Positions 22,472 through 31,497 of a stretch of DNA of 64,000 bases are shown here, in pieces. The notes beneath the pieces were generated by a model that was given only the letters and a program-made list of their open reading frames with translations, made no database searches and was not told the origin of the DNA. Position numbers and translations under genes: made by a program. The first letter of the stretch is position 1. Each line of letters opens with the position of its first letter. The stretch comes from Cellulomonas timonensis (GTDB taxonomy: Bacteria > Actinomycetota > Actinomycetes > Actinomycetales > Cellulomonadaceae), in assembly GCF_900046455.1 (NCBI RefSeq), contig NZ_FCOT01000012.1, forward strand, positions 1 to 64,000, in the 5' to 3' direction.

Positions 22472-23456
22472 TGGCGCCGAAGATGACGCCCTTGGTGAAG
22501 TGCCGCTGCACGAACGGGTAGACCAGCAGGATTGGCACCACGGCCAGCACCATCACAGCCATCTGCACTGGCAGCCCAGTGACGACGCCCGTCGCCACGT
22601 CCACAGTGCCGGTGCCGCCGCCCGGCAGCGAGACGCCCTGCAGCACGTATGAGCGCAGCACCATCTGGATGGGCCACTTCTCGTTGTCGTTGATGTAGAG
22701 CATCGCGTTGAAGAACGCGTTCCAGTAGCCGACCCCGTAGAACAACGCGACGACGGCGATCGCGGCCTTCGACATGGGCAGGACGATCGCGCGCAGGATG
22801 CGCCAGTCCCCCGCGCCGTCGATGCGCGCCGCGTCGAGGATCGCCGGCTCCACGCCCATGAAGAAGTTGCGCAGGATCAGCACGTTGAACGCGGACACCG
22901 CCCCCGGCAGGATCAGCGCCCAGTACGAGTTGATCAGGCCGAGGCCGCTCACCAGCAGATACGTCGGGATGAGCCCGGCGCCGAAGAACATGGTGATGAG
23001 GAAGACGAACAGGATGGGCCGGTGCATGAACGAGCCCGGCCGGGACAGCCCATACGCCGCGAGCACTGACACCACCGTGGACAGCACCGTGCCGACGGCC
23101 GTGATGCCGACGCTGACCAGCGCGGCCCGCGTCACCACCCCGCCGGACAGGATCTGCGTGTACGCGTTGAGGGTCATCTCGCCCGGGATGGTGACGAGCC
23201 CGCCGGCGCGGATCGTCTCCGCCTGCGTCGACACGCTGGTGAGCACCACCGTGTAGAGCGGGAACACCACGGTCAGCACCACGACGGCCAGGATCACGAA
23301 CTTCGAGACGGCGCCGGCCTTCGAGGGCGGCTCCTCCCAGGCCGGCCGGTGCGTGGGGCGCCTCGGCCGTGGCCGGGCCGGGCGCTCTGACCCGAAGGGC
23401 ACGACGGGGGGCGTGGGCGCCGCTCCCGGCGTGAGCTGTGAGACCTGTCCGCTCAT
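22461..23456 (-). CDS. Carbohydrate ABC transporter permease (YtcP/MalG-like)
   Basis: 331 aa from ATG 23456, which overlaps the upstream permease stop by 4 bp (ATGA). Six membrane spans starting near residue 52 follow a Pro/Arg-rich cytoplasmic N-terminus. The cytoplasmic loop ILDAARIDGAGDWRILRAIVLP is the EAA motif that docks the ATPase. It is the third gene of the binding protein-permease-permease operon. No ATPase gene is present here; CUT1 importers of Actinobacteria usually share a multitask ATPase such as MsiK encoded elsewhere. Confidence 0.92.
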   Translation of the reverse strand: MSGQVSQLTPGAAPTPPVVPFGSERPARPRPRRPTHRPAWEEPPSKAGAVSKFVILAVVVLTVVFPLYTVVLTSVSTQAETIRAGGLVTIPGEMTLNAYTQILSGGVVTRAALVSVGITAVGTVLSTVVSVLAAYGLSRPGSFMHRPILFVFLITMFFGAGLIPTYLLVSGLGLINSYWALILPGAVSAFNVLILRNFFMGVEPAILDAARIDGAGDWRILRAIVLPMSKAAIAVVALFYGVGYWNAFFNAMLYINDNEKWPIQMVLRSYVLQGVSLPGGGTGTVDVATGVVTGLPVQMAVMVLAVVPILLVYPFVQRHFTKGVIFGAIKG

Positions 23457-24460
23457 GCGCGTTTGTACACTCCCGACTCGCCGAAGACGTGCGCCAGCTT
23501 GTTCGCCCCCAGGACGAGCGCGAGGCTGACGACCCCCTTGACCAGGCCCGCCGCCGCGGCGAAGCTCCAGTCGCCGTACACCACGCCCTGGTAGTAGACG
23601 AAGGTGTCGATGACATCCGAGACGCCCACCCCCACGGCGGCGCGCTGCAGGATGAGCTGCTCGAACCCGACGGTGAGCGAGTCGCCCAGGCGCAGGATGA
23701 GCAGCAGGATGACCACGGGCCGCAGCGCGGGCAGCGTGATGTGCCACATCCGCCGCCACCGATTCGCGCCGTCCACCGCCGCCGCCTCGTACAGCTCCGG
23801 CGAGACGGTGCTCAGGGCCGCGAGGAAGATGATGATGCCCCAGCCCGCGTCCTTCCAGACCGACTGCATGGTGATGAGCACCAGGAACGTGTCCGGGTTC
23901 GTCATCAGGTCGAAGCCCTCGTACCCGTGCTGTCGCAGGTTCTGGCTCAGCAGCCCGGCGCCGCCGAACATCTGCTGGAAGAGGGTCACCACCAGCACCC
24001 ACGAGAAGAAGTGCGGCAGATAGACGATCGACTGGATCGTCGTGCGGATGCGCGGGGACAGCACGCTGTTGAGCAGCAGCGCCAGGAAGATCGGCACCGG
24101 GAAGAAGAACACGAGCTGGAAGGCCGTGATGGCCAGGGTGTTGCCGACCGCGTTGAGGAACAGCGGGTTGCTGAACACCCGCTCGAAGTTCTCCCAGCCG
24201 ATCCACGGGCTCCCGAAGAAGCCCTGGTAGGGCGAGTAGGACGACCACGCCATGATGTTGCCGAACATCGGCACGTAGGCGAACACCGCCAGCAGCACGA
24301 CGGCGGGCAGCACCATGATCAGCAGCGAGCGGTCGCGGGCGATCTGCGCACGCCTGCTGAGGCGGCGGGGCTGCCCCGACGGCGCGGTGGCAGCCGCGCC
24401 GTCGGGACGTTCGGCGTCCGACGCCTTGGGGCGCCGGCGATGCAGCAGCGGGACCGTCAC
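23453..24460 (-). CDS. Carbohydrate ABC transporter permease (LplB/UgpA-like)
   Basis: 335 aa. The start is GTG at 24460, whose bases overlap the stop of the binding-protein gene (GTGA), with AAGGAG just upstream. About 50 cytoplasmic residues are followed by six spans and the EAA motif YEAAAVDGANRWRRMWHITLP. The LplB type is found in importers for larger oligosaccharides. It pairs with the YtcP-like permease downstream. Confidence 0.92.
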   Translation of the reverse strand: MTVPLLHRRRPKASDAERPDGAAATAPSGQPRRLSRRAQIARDRSLLIMVLPAVVLLAVFAYVPMFGNIMAWSSYSPYQGFFGSPWIGWENFERVFSNPLFLNAVGNTLAITAFQLVFFFPVPIFLALLLNSVLSPRIRTTIQSIVYLPHFFSWVLVVTLFQQMFGGAGLLSQNLRQHGYEGFDLMTNPDTFLVLITMQSVWKDAGWGIIIFLAALSTVSPELYEAAAVDGANRWRRMWHITLPALRPVVILLLILRLGDSLTVGFEQLILQRAAVGVGVSDVIDTFVYYQGVVYGDWSFAAAAGLVKGVVSLALVLGANKLAHVFGESGVYKRA

Positions 24461-26130
24461 TCCTTGTCCAGGATGTCCTGGTAGAAGGCGCGGAGCTCGT
24501 CACCGCCCGAGGACTTCCAGGTCTGCACGGCGTCCTCGAGGTCGTCCAGGGACTTGCGGCCGCGCGAGATGTCCTTCTCGAGATCCTGGAACGGCTGCCC
24601 GATCGACGCGTACTGCTGCGGCTCGGCGATCTGCCGGCCGAAGAACAGTGGGTCGGTGAGGTACTGGGCGGCGTCGGCCTGCCAGGCGGAGGCCGCCTCG
24701 ACGTAGCCGGGGTACTGCACCTTGGCGTTCGCGATGGGACCGCCGACCAGGAACATGTACGTCGGCTGCACCTCGGTGGCCGCCAGGTCTGTGGGCACGG
24801 GCAGGCCGTCGGCGTCCTTGGTGTAGTGCACGCCCTCGACGCCGTAGTTGACCAGGTCGAACTCGGTGGTGCCGAAGGGTCCCGCGAGCACGTTCGCCAG
24901 CGCGAGGAGCTCCTTGATGCGGTCCTCGTCGTCGGACTTCTTGAGGAACGAGTAGATGTTGGCGGGGTTGCCCTTGAACAGCACGGGCGTGCCGCCGTCG
25001 CCGGCGAACGGCGCGAAGGGCTGCTGCCAGAACGCGGGGTTGGCGCCGAGGTTGTCGCGCAGTGCCTCGTTCCAGCTCCCCAAGCCGTCGGCCATGATCA
25101 GCGACTTGCCGGACTGGAACCGCTGCTTCGCGTCGCCGTCCTGTCCGGCGACCGCGTCGGGGTGCACGGCGCCGGAGGCGAAGAGCTTCGCGTTCCAGGC
25201 GAGGGCCGCGCGGTACTCCTCGGTCTCGATCCGGTGCACGAGCTTGTCGCCGTCGAGACGCCACTTGGGCGGCACCGCGTGGATGATCGCGGCGGTGGTC
25301 CACAGGTCCTCGGCGCCCCAGCGGCCCGAGCCCGTGTCGGTGAGCTCGAGGGCGAGGGCGATGAGGTCCTCGCCGTTCTTGACGTCCGGGGAGATACCGA
25401 GCTGCTCGAGCACGTCCTGCCGGTAGAAGGTCGCGTCCGTGAGCACCTCGCCGGGCATCGGCAGTCCGTACAGGCGGCCGTTGAACACGCAGAACTTCCA
25501 CACGTCGGAGGGGATGTTCGCGAGGTTCGGGTAGTCCTTGACCTTGTCGCCCGCGAGGAACGGCGTGAGGTCCTGGAAGACGTTGCCGACGATCTCGGAG
25601 GCGAAGCGGGGTGGGAGGTTCCAGTTCGGCACGCACACCCAGTCGGGCACGTCCTTGGACGAGGCGAGCACGGTGGCGAGCTTGTCGCCGTAGGTGTTGC
25701 CGTCGGCGATCTGGAATTGGACCGTGGAGCCGAGCGCCTCGTTGACCGCCTCGTAGTACTTGTTGCCCTTGGTGGGTGGGATCGTCCCCCACAGCGGGGT
25801 CATCGCGACGAAGGTCGCGCCGCTCCCGGGCGGTGCTGACACCGACTGCACCAGCGCGTCGGGCAGGCTCGCGAATCCAGGGGTGGAGCCGTTGACGCTC
25901 GGGAAGTCCGGCTCGACGTACTCCTGCGGGATGTACGAGGGGATCGCGTCCTCGAGCTTGACCCCGGCCGCCTCCCCACCCTGGGGCGCGTCCGAGCTCC
26001 CGCAGCCGGTCAGCAGCGCGGGGACGCCGACGACTGCCGCGCCCGCGGCGACCATCCCGAGGAAGGACCTCCGCTCGACGGGGACGTCCGCGACCCGGCT
26101 GGCCTTGCGGAGGTGTGTGGTGGTGTTCAT
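24457..26130 (-). CDS. Oligosaccharide ABC transporter substrate-binding lipoprotein (LplA-like)
   Basis: 557 aa, the large size class of LplA-type binding proteins. The N-terminus carries a Tat-like motif (RRSFLGM, about 21-27) and a lipobox ALLTGC (Cys about 43), so it is probably exported folded and lipid-anchored outside the membrane. It captures an oligosaccharide and delivers it to the two permeases, whose genes are coupled downstream. The 382-bp region upstream is shared with the divergent GH3 gene and contains two strong operator copies. Confidence 0.92.
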   Translation of the reverse strand: MNTTTHLRKASRVADVPVERRSFLGMVAAGAAVVGVPALLTGCGSSDAPQGGEAAGVKLEDAIPSYIPQEYVEPDFPSVNGSTPGFASLPDALVQSVSAPPGSGATFVAMTPLWGTIPPTKGNKYYEAVNEALGSTVQFQIADGNTYGDKLATVLASSKDVPDWVCVPNWNLPPRFASEIVGNVFQDLTPFLAGDKVKDYPNLANIPSDVWKFCVFNGRLYGLPMPGEVLTDATFYRQDVLEQLGISPDVKNGEDLIALALELTDTGSGRWGAEDLWTTAAIIHAVPPKWRLDGDKLVHRIETEEYRAALAWNAKLFASGAVHPDAVAGQDGDAKQRFQSGKSLIMADGLGSWNEALRDNLGANPAFWQQPFAPFAGDGGTPVLFKGNPANIYSFLKKSDDEDRIKELLALANVLAGPFGTTEFDLVNYGVEGVHYTKDADGLPVPTDLAATEVQPTYMFLVGGPIANAKVQYPGYVEAASAWQADAAQYLTDPLFFGRQIAEPQQYASIGQPFQDLEKDISRGRKSLDDLEDAVQTWKSSGGDELRAFYQDILDKE

Positions 26131-26271
26131 CAGCGCCCTTCACTCCCTTGTGGAAACGCACGACTGCGAGGAGACCGCCGTGCGCGGGGGCACGCCGGCG
26201 TGGTGCTCCGGAGCCGATCAGCAGTGATCAGACGACCGGGTGGCTCGGATGAACGCTTCGACGAATCAACA

Positions 26272-26285
26272 TCGAAGCGGTTCGA
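26272..26285. promoter_or_regulatory. LacI-type operator before the importer operon
   Basis: TCGAAGCGGTTCGA, the best copy of the palindrome, 142 bp upstream of the binding-protein start. A further half-site CGCTTCGA lies at 26254-26261. Between 26131 and 26512 no coding sequence is supported. Confidence 0.75.
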
Positions 26286-26435
26286 CGGGCCGACTCTAGG
26301 GCAGCCGTTTCGGTCCCGCAACACCCCGGTCGCGCCGTGACCAAGTTGTCATCTTCCTGGCAGTTGCTCCCTTTCAGCGGTCCGAAAGAGCCGACTTCGC
26401 GTACGGTGTGCGGAGGCCGCCAGCAGAACTCATCG

Positions 26436-26449
26436 TCGAAACGGTTCGA
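26436..26449. promoter_or_regulatory. LacI-type operator before GH3
   Basis: TCGAAACGGTTCGA, matching the consensus at every position, 64 bp upstream of the chosen GH3 start. It supports starting GH3 at 26513 rather than at the earlier ATG at 26408. Confidence 0.72.
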
Positions 26450-26512
26450 CCACAGGGTCGCCACTGGCGCCGAGAACATCCGACCATCAGCGCACCGAAG
26501 CCGAGGACCAGC

Positions 26513-29428
26513 GTGGCCGACGACGACGTCCAGCCCGACCAGCACGACCTGGCGGCCGACTCCCCCACCGACCCCGCGGCCATCGGTGCCGCACGCGCCG
26601 CACGCGCCCGCGCGCTGCTCGCCGAGCTCGCCCTCGACGAGAAGATCGCCCTGCTGCACCAGCACGCCCCCGCCGTCGAGCGGCTCGGGCTGCGCGCCTT
26701 CCACACGGGCGCCGAGGCGCTGCACGGCGTGGCGTGGCTCGGGACCGCCACCGTGTTCCCCCAGCCCGTGGGCCTCGCGGCGACCTGGTCCACCGAGCTG
26801 CTCACCCGGGTGGGCGAGGTCGTGGGCGTCGAGCTCCGCGCCAAGCACGCCGCCGACCCGGCCGTCAGCCTCAACGCCTGGGCGCCCGTGGTGAACCCCC
26901 TGCGTCATCCGCTCTGGGGGCGCAACGAGGAGGGCTACTCCGAGGACCCGCACCTCACCGCCGAGCTCGCCACCGCCTACGCGCGCGGGCTGCGCGGCGA
27001 CCACCCGGTGTTCTGGCGCACGGTCCCCACCCTCAAGCACTTCCTCGCCTACAACAACGAGACCGATCGCGCGCTGACCAGCTCGCGCCTGCGGCCCCGC
27101 GTGCTGCGCGAGTACGAGCTCCCCGCCTACCGCGGCCCCATCGAGGCGGGTGTCGTCGGCGCCGTCATGCCCTCGTACAACCTCGTCAACGGAAGGCCCA
27201 ACCACGTCGCCCGCGAGCTGCTCGACGAGTTGCGAAGCTGGTCGCCCGCCTCGCTGCTCGTCGTCTCCGACGCCGCCGCGCCCGGCAACCTTGTCACCTT
27301 CGAGCGGTTCTACCCCGACCACGTCACCGGCCACGCCGCGATGCTGCGCGCCGGTGTCGACTCGTTCACCGACAACGACGCCGACGCGGGGCCCACCACC
27401 ACCCGGATCGCCGCCGCGCTCGAGCGCGGCCTGATCACCGAGGCGGACATCGACCAGGCCGCGCTGCGCCACCTCGAGCTGCGCCTCGCCACCGGCGAGC
27501 TGGACCCTGAGCTCGACCCCTACGCCGGGATCGGCCCCGACCAGATCGACCTGCCCGAGCACCGCGCACTCGCCCGCGAGGCCGTCGCCCGGTCCGTGGT
27601 GCTCCTCGCCAACGACGGCGTGCTCCCCCTGGCCACCGGCCAGCGGATCGCCGTGGTCGGGCCGCATGCCGACCGGGTGCTGCACGACTGGTATTCGGGG
27701 CCGCCCCCGTATCTGGCGGGCATCGCCAGCGCGCTCGCCGCGCGGTTCCCCGGCGCGGTGCGGACAGCCGACGGCGCCGATCGCATCGCGCTGCGCTCCA
27801 CCAGCACCGGCGGATACCTGCGCCCGGGCGTCGATGGCGCCCCCCTCGCCGACGGGCCCGCCGCCGGCCCCGAGGCCCAGACCGACGTCACCGCCGGGGG
27901 CGAGGGCATCGTGACGCTGCGCGCGGTGGCCACTGGCCTGCTGTGGTCGGGCGGCGGCTGGGTGATCCGCGCCGCCGCCGGGCGGGTGGGCGGCTGGGTC
28001 GCGCAGGAGAGCTTCCGCCTGCACCGCCACGACGACGGCGCCTGGTCGCTGCGGCACCTGGGCAGCGGGCGATGGCTCCGCGTGCAGCACGGCCAGGGGC
28101 TGCTCGCCGCCGACGCCGCCGAGCTCGCCGACGCCGAGCGGTTCACGCTGCGCACCGTGCGCCACGGGCACGCGCACGTCGCCGAGGTGTCCGCCGCCGC
28201 GGACGTCGTGCTGGTCGCCGTCGGCAACGACCCCCACCTGCTGGGCCGTGAGACCGAGGACAGGCCCCACCTCCGGCTCCCCCACGAGCAGGCCGAGCTG
28301 TGGCGCGCCGCGCGCGAGGCCAACCCGCGGGCCGTGCTCACCGTCGTGTCGTCCTACCCGTACGTGCTCGGCGATATCGCCGACCACGCCGCCGCAGTGG
28401 TGTGGACCTCGCACGGGGGCCAGGAGCTCGGGAACGGGCTGGCCGACGTGCTCGCCGGCGACGTCGAGCCCAGCGGCCGGCTTGCGCAGGGCTGGCCCGC
28501 CGACGAGTCGCATGTGGGCGACTTGCTCGACTACGACGTCATCGAGGCCAAGTCGACCTACTGGTACGCCGAGCACCCAGCCCTGTACGCCTTCGGCCAC
28601 GGGCTGTCCTACACCGACGTGGAGTACACGGCCCTCACCCTGGACACCACGGACGTGGACCCCGACGGGCAGGTCCACGCGCACGTCACCGTCGCCAACC
28701 GCGGCGCCCGCGCGGTCGACGAGCTCGTCCAGGTGTACGCCGCGTCACCCGGCCACCGGCTGCCCGTCCCCCGCCGACGGCTCGTCGCGCACACCCGGGC
28801 GACGCTCGCCCCCGGCGAGATCCGCACCGTCGAGCTCATCGTGCGGATGGAGCAGCTCGCCATCTGGGATGTGAGCCGCGACCAGCACGTGGTGGAGCCC
28901 GGCCGACACGAGCTGCACGCCGGACCGTCCAGCGCCGAGCAGCCGCTGCGCGCTGAACTGCGCGTCAGCGGCGAGCCCGTGCCGCCCCGCGCCGCCCTCG
29001 GCGCCGTGCTCCGGCTGGCCGACTACGACGAGCAGGACGCGACGACCCTCGCCGAGCGCACCCGGGAGGCCGGTGACGCGGTGCAGCCCGCCCCTGGCCG
29101 CCGTAGCGGCTGGGTGCTGTTGCGGTCCGTGGACGCGCAAGGGGCACAGGGCATGCGGGTGACGCTGGCGCGCACCGGGCCGGGCCCAGCACACGCCCGG
29201 GTCGAGGTGCGCGAGAGCACCGACTCCCCTCGGCTGGCGTCGGAGGACGACACGGCCTGGCAGCTCGCCGGCACGGCCGAGGCGCCCACCAAGGGCGGCC
29301 GCTACGACTGGTCGGCTGAGCCCGTGGCCGCCGGGCTCGGCTGGGAGACGCTGGCCGGCAAAGTGGTCGACGTGCGCGTCGTGCTCACCGGGCCGGTCCG
29401 CGCGGGTGAGCTGTCCGTGACGCCCTGA
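26513..29428 (+). CDS. GH3 glycosidase with inserted beta-trefoil-like domain
   Basis: 971 aa from GTG 26513 (GAGGA just upstream). Residues about 25-330 are the GH3 TIM-barrel, with nucleophile Asp253 in LVVSDAAAP. The second domain begins near 370 (RIAVVGPHAD). It is interrupted at about 420-560 by a segment of YL-containing repeats (LRSTSTGGYLRPG, LRHLGSGRWLRVQ) resembling a fascin/actin-crosslinking beta-trefoil, where other GH3 enzymes carry PA14. It resumes at VVLVAVGNDP, then a fibronectin-III-like domain (about 700-780) and a C-terminal beta domain. No signal peptide: cytoplasmic. Divergent from the importer, under a LacI-type operator. Its last 127 bp overlap nagA antisense. Confidence 0.88.
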   Translation: MADDDVQPDQHDLAADSPTDPAAIGAARAARARALLAELALDEKIALLHQHAPAVERLGLRAFHTGAEALHGVAWLGTATVFPQPVGLAATWSTELLTRVGEVVGVELRAKHAADPAVSLNAWAPVVNPLRHPLWGRNEEGYSEDPHLTAELATAYARGLRGDHPVFWRTVPTLKHFLAYNNETDRALTSSRLRPRVLREYELPAYRGPIEAGVVGAVMPSYNLVNGRPNHVARELLDELRSWSPASLLVVSDAAAPGNLVTFERFYPDHVTGHAAMLRAGVDSFTDNDADAGPTTTRIAAALERGLITEADIDQAALRHLELRLATGELDPELDPYAGIGPDQIDLPEHRALAREAVARSVVLLANDGVLPLATGQRIAVVGPHADRVLHDWYSGPPPYLAGIASALAARFPGAVRTADGADRIALRSTSTGGYLRPGVDGAPLADGPAAGPEAQTDVTAGGEGIVTLRAVATGLLWSGGGWVIRAAAGRVGGWVAQESFRLHRHDDGAWSLRHLGSGRWLRVQHGQGLLAADAAELADAERFTLRTVRHGHAHVAEVSAAADVVLVAVGNDPHLLGRETEDRPHLRLPHEQAELWRAAREANPRAVLTVVSSYPYVLGDIADHAAAVVWTSHGGQELGNGLADVLAGDVEPSGRLAQGWPADESHVGDLLDYDVIEAKSTYWYAEHPALYAFGHGLSYTDVEYTALTLDTTDVDPDGQVHAHVTVANRGARAVDELVQVYAASPGHRLPVPRRRLVAHTRATLAPGEIRTVELIVRMEQLAIWDVSRDQHVVEPGRHELHAGPSSAEQPLRAELRVSGEPVPPRAALGAVLRLADYDEQDATTLAERTREAGDAVQPAPGRRSGWVLLRSVDAQGAQGMRVTLARTGPGPAHARVEVRESTDSPRLASEDDTAWQLAGTAEAPTKGGRYDWSAEPVAAGLGWETLAGKVVDVRVVLTGPVRAGELSVTP

Positions 29429-30723
29429 ACGACCCGTCCCGCACGTCGCACCCGCACCGGGCGCAGGTCGTCATCCACGACCAGCACGTCGGCGCGCCTG
29501 CCTGCCTCCAAGGCGCCGAGGTCCGGGCGTCCGAGCACCTCCGCCGGGGTGGTCGCGGCGGCGAGCACCGCGTCGACGAGCCGCACGCCGCCGAGCACCG
29601 TCGCGCGCACCACGTCCAGCAGATGCGCGGTGCCCCCGGCGATGGCCCCGCCGCCGTCCCCGTCGACGCCGTCGGGCGAGGCCAGCCGCGCGACGCCGCC
29701 CTGGACGCGCACCGCCAGCGCGCCGAGCTCGTAGTCCCCGTCCGGCATGCCGGTGGCGGCCATCGCGTCGGTCACCAGGGCCACGGCGCCCGGGCCCACC
29801 AGGTCGAACACCGCGCGCACCGTGGCCGCGTCCAAGTGGACGCCATCCGCGACGAGCTCGACCACCAGCTCGCCCCGCGCGGCCGCCGCGAGGCAGGCGG
29901 CCACGGGGCCCGCGTCCCGATGGTGCGGCGGGCGCATCCCGTTGAACAAGTGCGTCGCCGTCGGCCGCGCCGACAGCGCCCCCACGTGCCCCGCGAGCAG
30001 TGCCCGCGCCCGGACCACGCCCGCGTCCACCTGCTCGGCACTCGCGTCGGTGTGGCCGAACGATGGCAGCGCACCGGCGCGCACCAGTGCGGCCACCGCG
30101 TCGTCACCGCCGTCCACCACGCCCGGCGCCTCGGGCGCCACCGTCATCGTGGCCAACCCGCCGCGCGCGGCGACCGCCACCTCACGGACGAGCCCCGCGT
30201 CCCCGGGCGTCATCGCGCCCGGGTCCTGCGCGCCGCACCTCCGCGCCGAGAGGAACGGGCCCTCGAGGTGGATGCCGATGATCTCACCCTCGTCCACCAG
30301 ATCCGCCAGCAGGCCCGTGCGGGCCAGCAGCACGTCGCGCGGGGCCGTGACCAGCGAGGCGACGACACTCGTGGTGCCATGCCGCAGATGCTCACGCGCC
30401 GCGCGCCGGGCCTCATCCACCGTGGTGGCATCCGGGAAGCCGACGCCGCCCCCGCCGTGGTTGTGGAGGTCCACGAGCCCCGGCAGGACGCTCCGGCCGG
30501 GGACGACCACCGTCGCCGCGACCGCGTCCGCCCACCTGGGGGGCGCCTCAGCGGCATCGCCCACCCACACGATCCGCTCACCGTCGATCACCACGGCGCC
30601 GTCCGCGATCACACCGCGCGGGCTGACAACCTGGCCACGCTCGACCACGACCGGCTGGGCATCGGCGGGCTGGGCGTCGGCGGGCTGGGCGTCGGCAGGC
30701 TCAGCGCCGCGGGGAGTGCTCAT
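29302..30723 (-). CDS. nagA: N-acetylglucosamine-6-phosphate deacetylase
   Basis: 473 aa. Metal-site motifs of the amidohydrolase fold are present: HNHGGGGVGF, IHLEGPF with the metal Glu, FGHTDAS, THLFNGM and catalytic Asp in VTDAMAATG. The reaction is GlcNAc-6-P to GlcN-6-P plus acetate in amino-sugar catabolism and wall recycling. The N-terminus has a triple PADAQ repeat. The enzyme core ends near VRRAGRVVQG; the last 35-40 residues are Ser/Thr-rich and partly come from reading antisense to the GH3 end. No nagB is adjacent. Confidence 0.92.
   Translation of the reverse strand: MSTPRGAEPADAQPADAQPADAQPVVVERGQVVSPRGVIADGAVVIDGERIVWVGDAAEAPPRWADAVAATVVVPGRSVLPGLVDLHNHGGGGVGFPDATTVDEARRAAREHLRHGTTSVVASLVTAPRDVLLARTGLLADLVDEGEIIGIHLEGPFLSARRCGAQDPGAMTPGDAGLVREVAVAARGGLATMTVAPEAPGVVDGGDDAVAALVRAGALPSFGHTDASAEQVDAGVVRARALLAGHVGALSARPTATHLFNGMRPPHHRDAGPVAACLAAAARGELVVELVADGVHLDAATVRAVFDLVGPGAVALVTDAMAATGMPDGDYELGALAVRVQGGVARLASPDGVDGDGGGAIAGGTAHLLDVVRATVLGGVRLVDAVLAAATTPAEVLGRPDLGALEAGRRADVLVVDDDLRPVRVRRAGRVVQGVTDSSPARTGPVSTTRTSTTLPASVSQPSPAATGSADQS
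30653..30697 (-). repeat. 15-bp tandem repeat, 3 copies, at the nagA start
   Basis: Units 30653-30667, 30668-30682 and 30683-30697 differ by one base each and encode the PADAQ pentapeptide near the N-terminus of NagA, outside the catalytic domain. Confidence 0.85.
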
Positions 30724-30800
30724 CGGGCCATCTTGCCGCGACGGAGCCGTGGCTGTCCGGCAACCGGCCGAGGAAGCGTCACCACGTCGAGCGGAGCCGG

Positions 30801-31496
30801 TCAGAACAGGCGCGAGTCCACGTCGTCGACTCCGCGCATCGCGTCATAGTCGAGGACGAGGCAGCCGATCCCGCGATCCTGGGCCAGCACGCGCGCCTGC
30901 GGCTTGATCTCCTGCGCGGCGAACACCCCGCGCACTGGGGCGATCAGCGGGTCCCGGTTCAGCAGCTCGAGGTAGCGCGTGAGCTGCTCGACCCCGTCGA
31001 TGTCCCCGCGCCGCTTGATCTCGACGGCCACGGTGCCGCCGCTGGCGTCCCGCGCCAGGATGTCGACGGGCCCGATCGCCGTCGGGAACTCCCGTCGGAC
31101 CAGGGTCAGGCCGGCGCCGAGCAGGTCGATCTGCGCCGCCAGCATCTCCTGCAGGTGCGCCTCGACGCCGTCCTTGACCAGGCCGGGGTCGATGCCCAGG
31201 TCGTGCGCCGAGTCGTGCAGCACCTCGAACAACTCGATCTCGAGCCGGTCGTCGCTCTTGGTGTGCTGGACGTGCCACACCTCGGTCACGCCGCGCTCAC
31301 GCGCCGCATCGTCCACCTTGCGCACCGCGAGGACGCATGGGGGGCTCATCCAGTTCAGCGGCTTGTACGAGCCGCCGTCGGAGTGCAGCAGCACGCTGCC
31401 GTCGGCCTTGACCACCAGCAGGCGCGTCGCCTCAGGCAGGTGCGCGTTCAACCGGCCGCTATACCGCGCGGCACAGCGTGCGACGACAAGTCGCAA
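30801..31496 (-). CDS. nucS: Mismatch-specific endonuclease NucS (EndoMS)
   Basis: 231 aa from a TTG start at 31496, which aligns with the family N-terminus (RLVVARC...YSGRL). NWMSPPCVL and the RecB-like nuclease motif GPVDILARD...[21 protein letters not shown] contain the catalytic Asp, Glu and Lys. The C-terminus DDVDSRLF is the type that binds the sliding clamp. NucS replaces MutS/MutL mismatch repair in Actinobacteria by cutting both strands at mismatches. The start lies 1 bp after the DUF2550 stop, so expression is coupled. Confidence 0.93.
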   Translation of the reverse strand: MRLVVARCAARYSGRLNAHLPEATRLLVVKADGSVLLHSDGGSYKPLNWMSPPCVLAVRKVDDAARERGVTEVWHVQHTKSDDRLEIELFEVLHDSAHDLGIDPGLVKDGVEAHLQEMLAAQIDLLGAGLTLVRREFPTAIGPVDILARDASGGTVAVEIKRRGDIDGVEQLTRYLELLNRDPLIAPVRGVFAAQEIKPQARVLAQDRGIGCLVLDYDAMRGVDDVDSRLF

Positions 31497-31497
31497 C

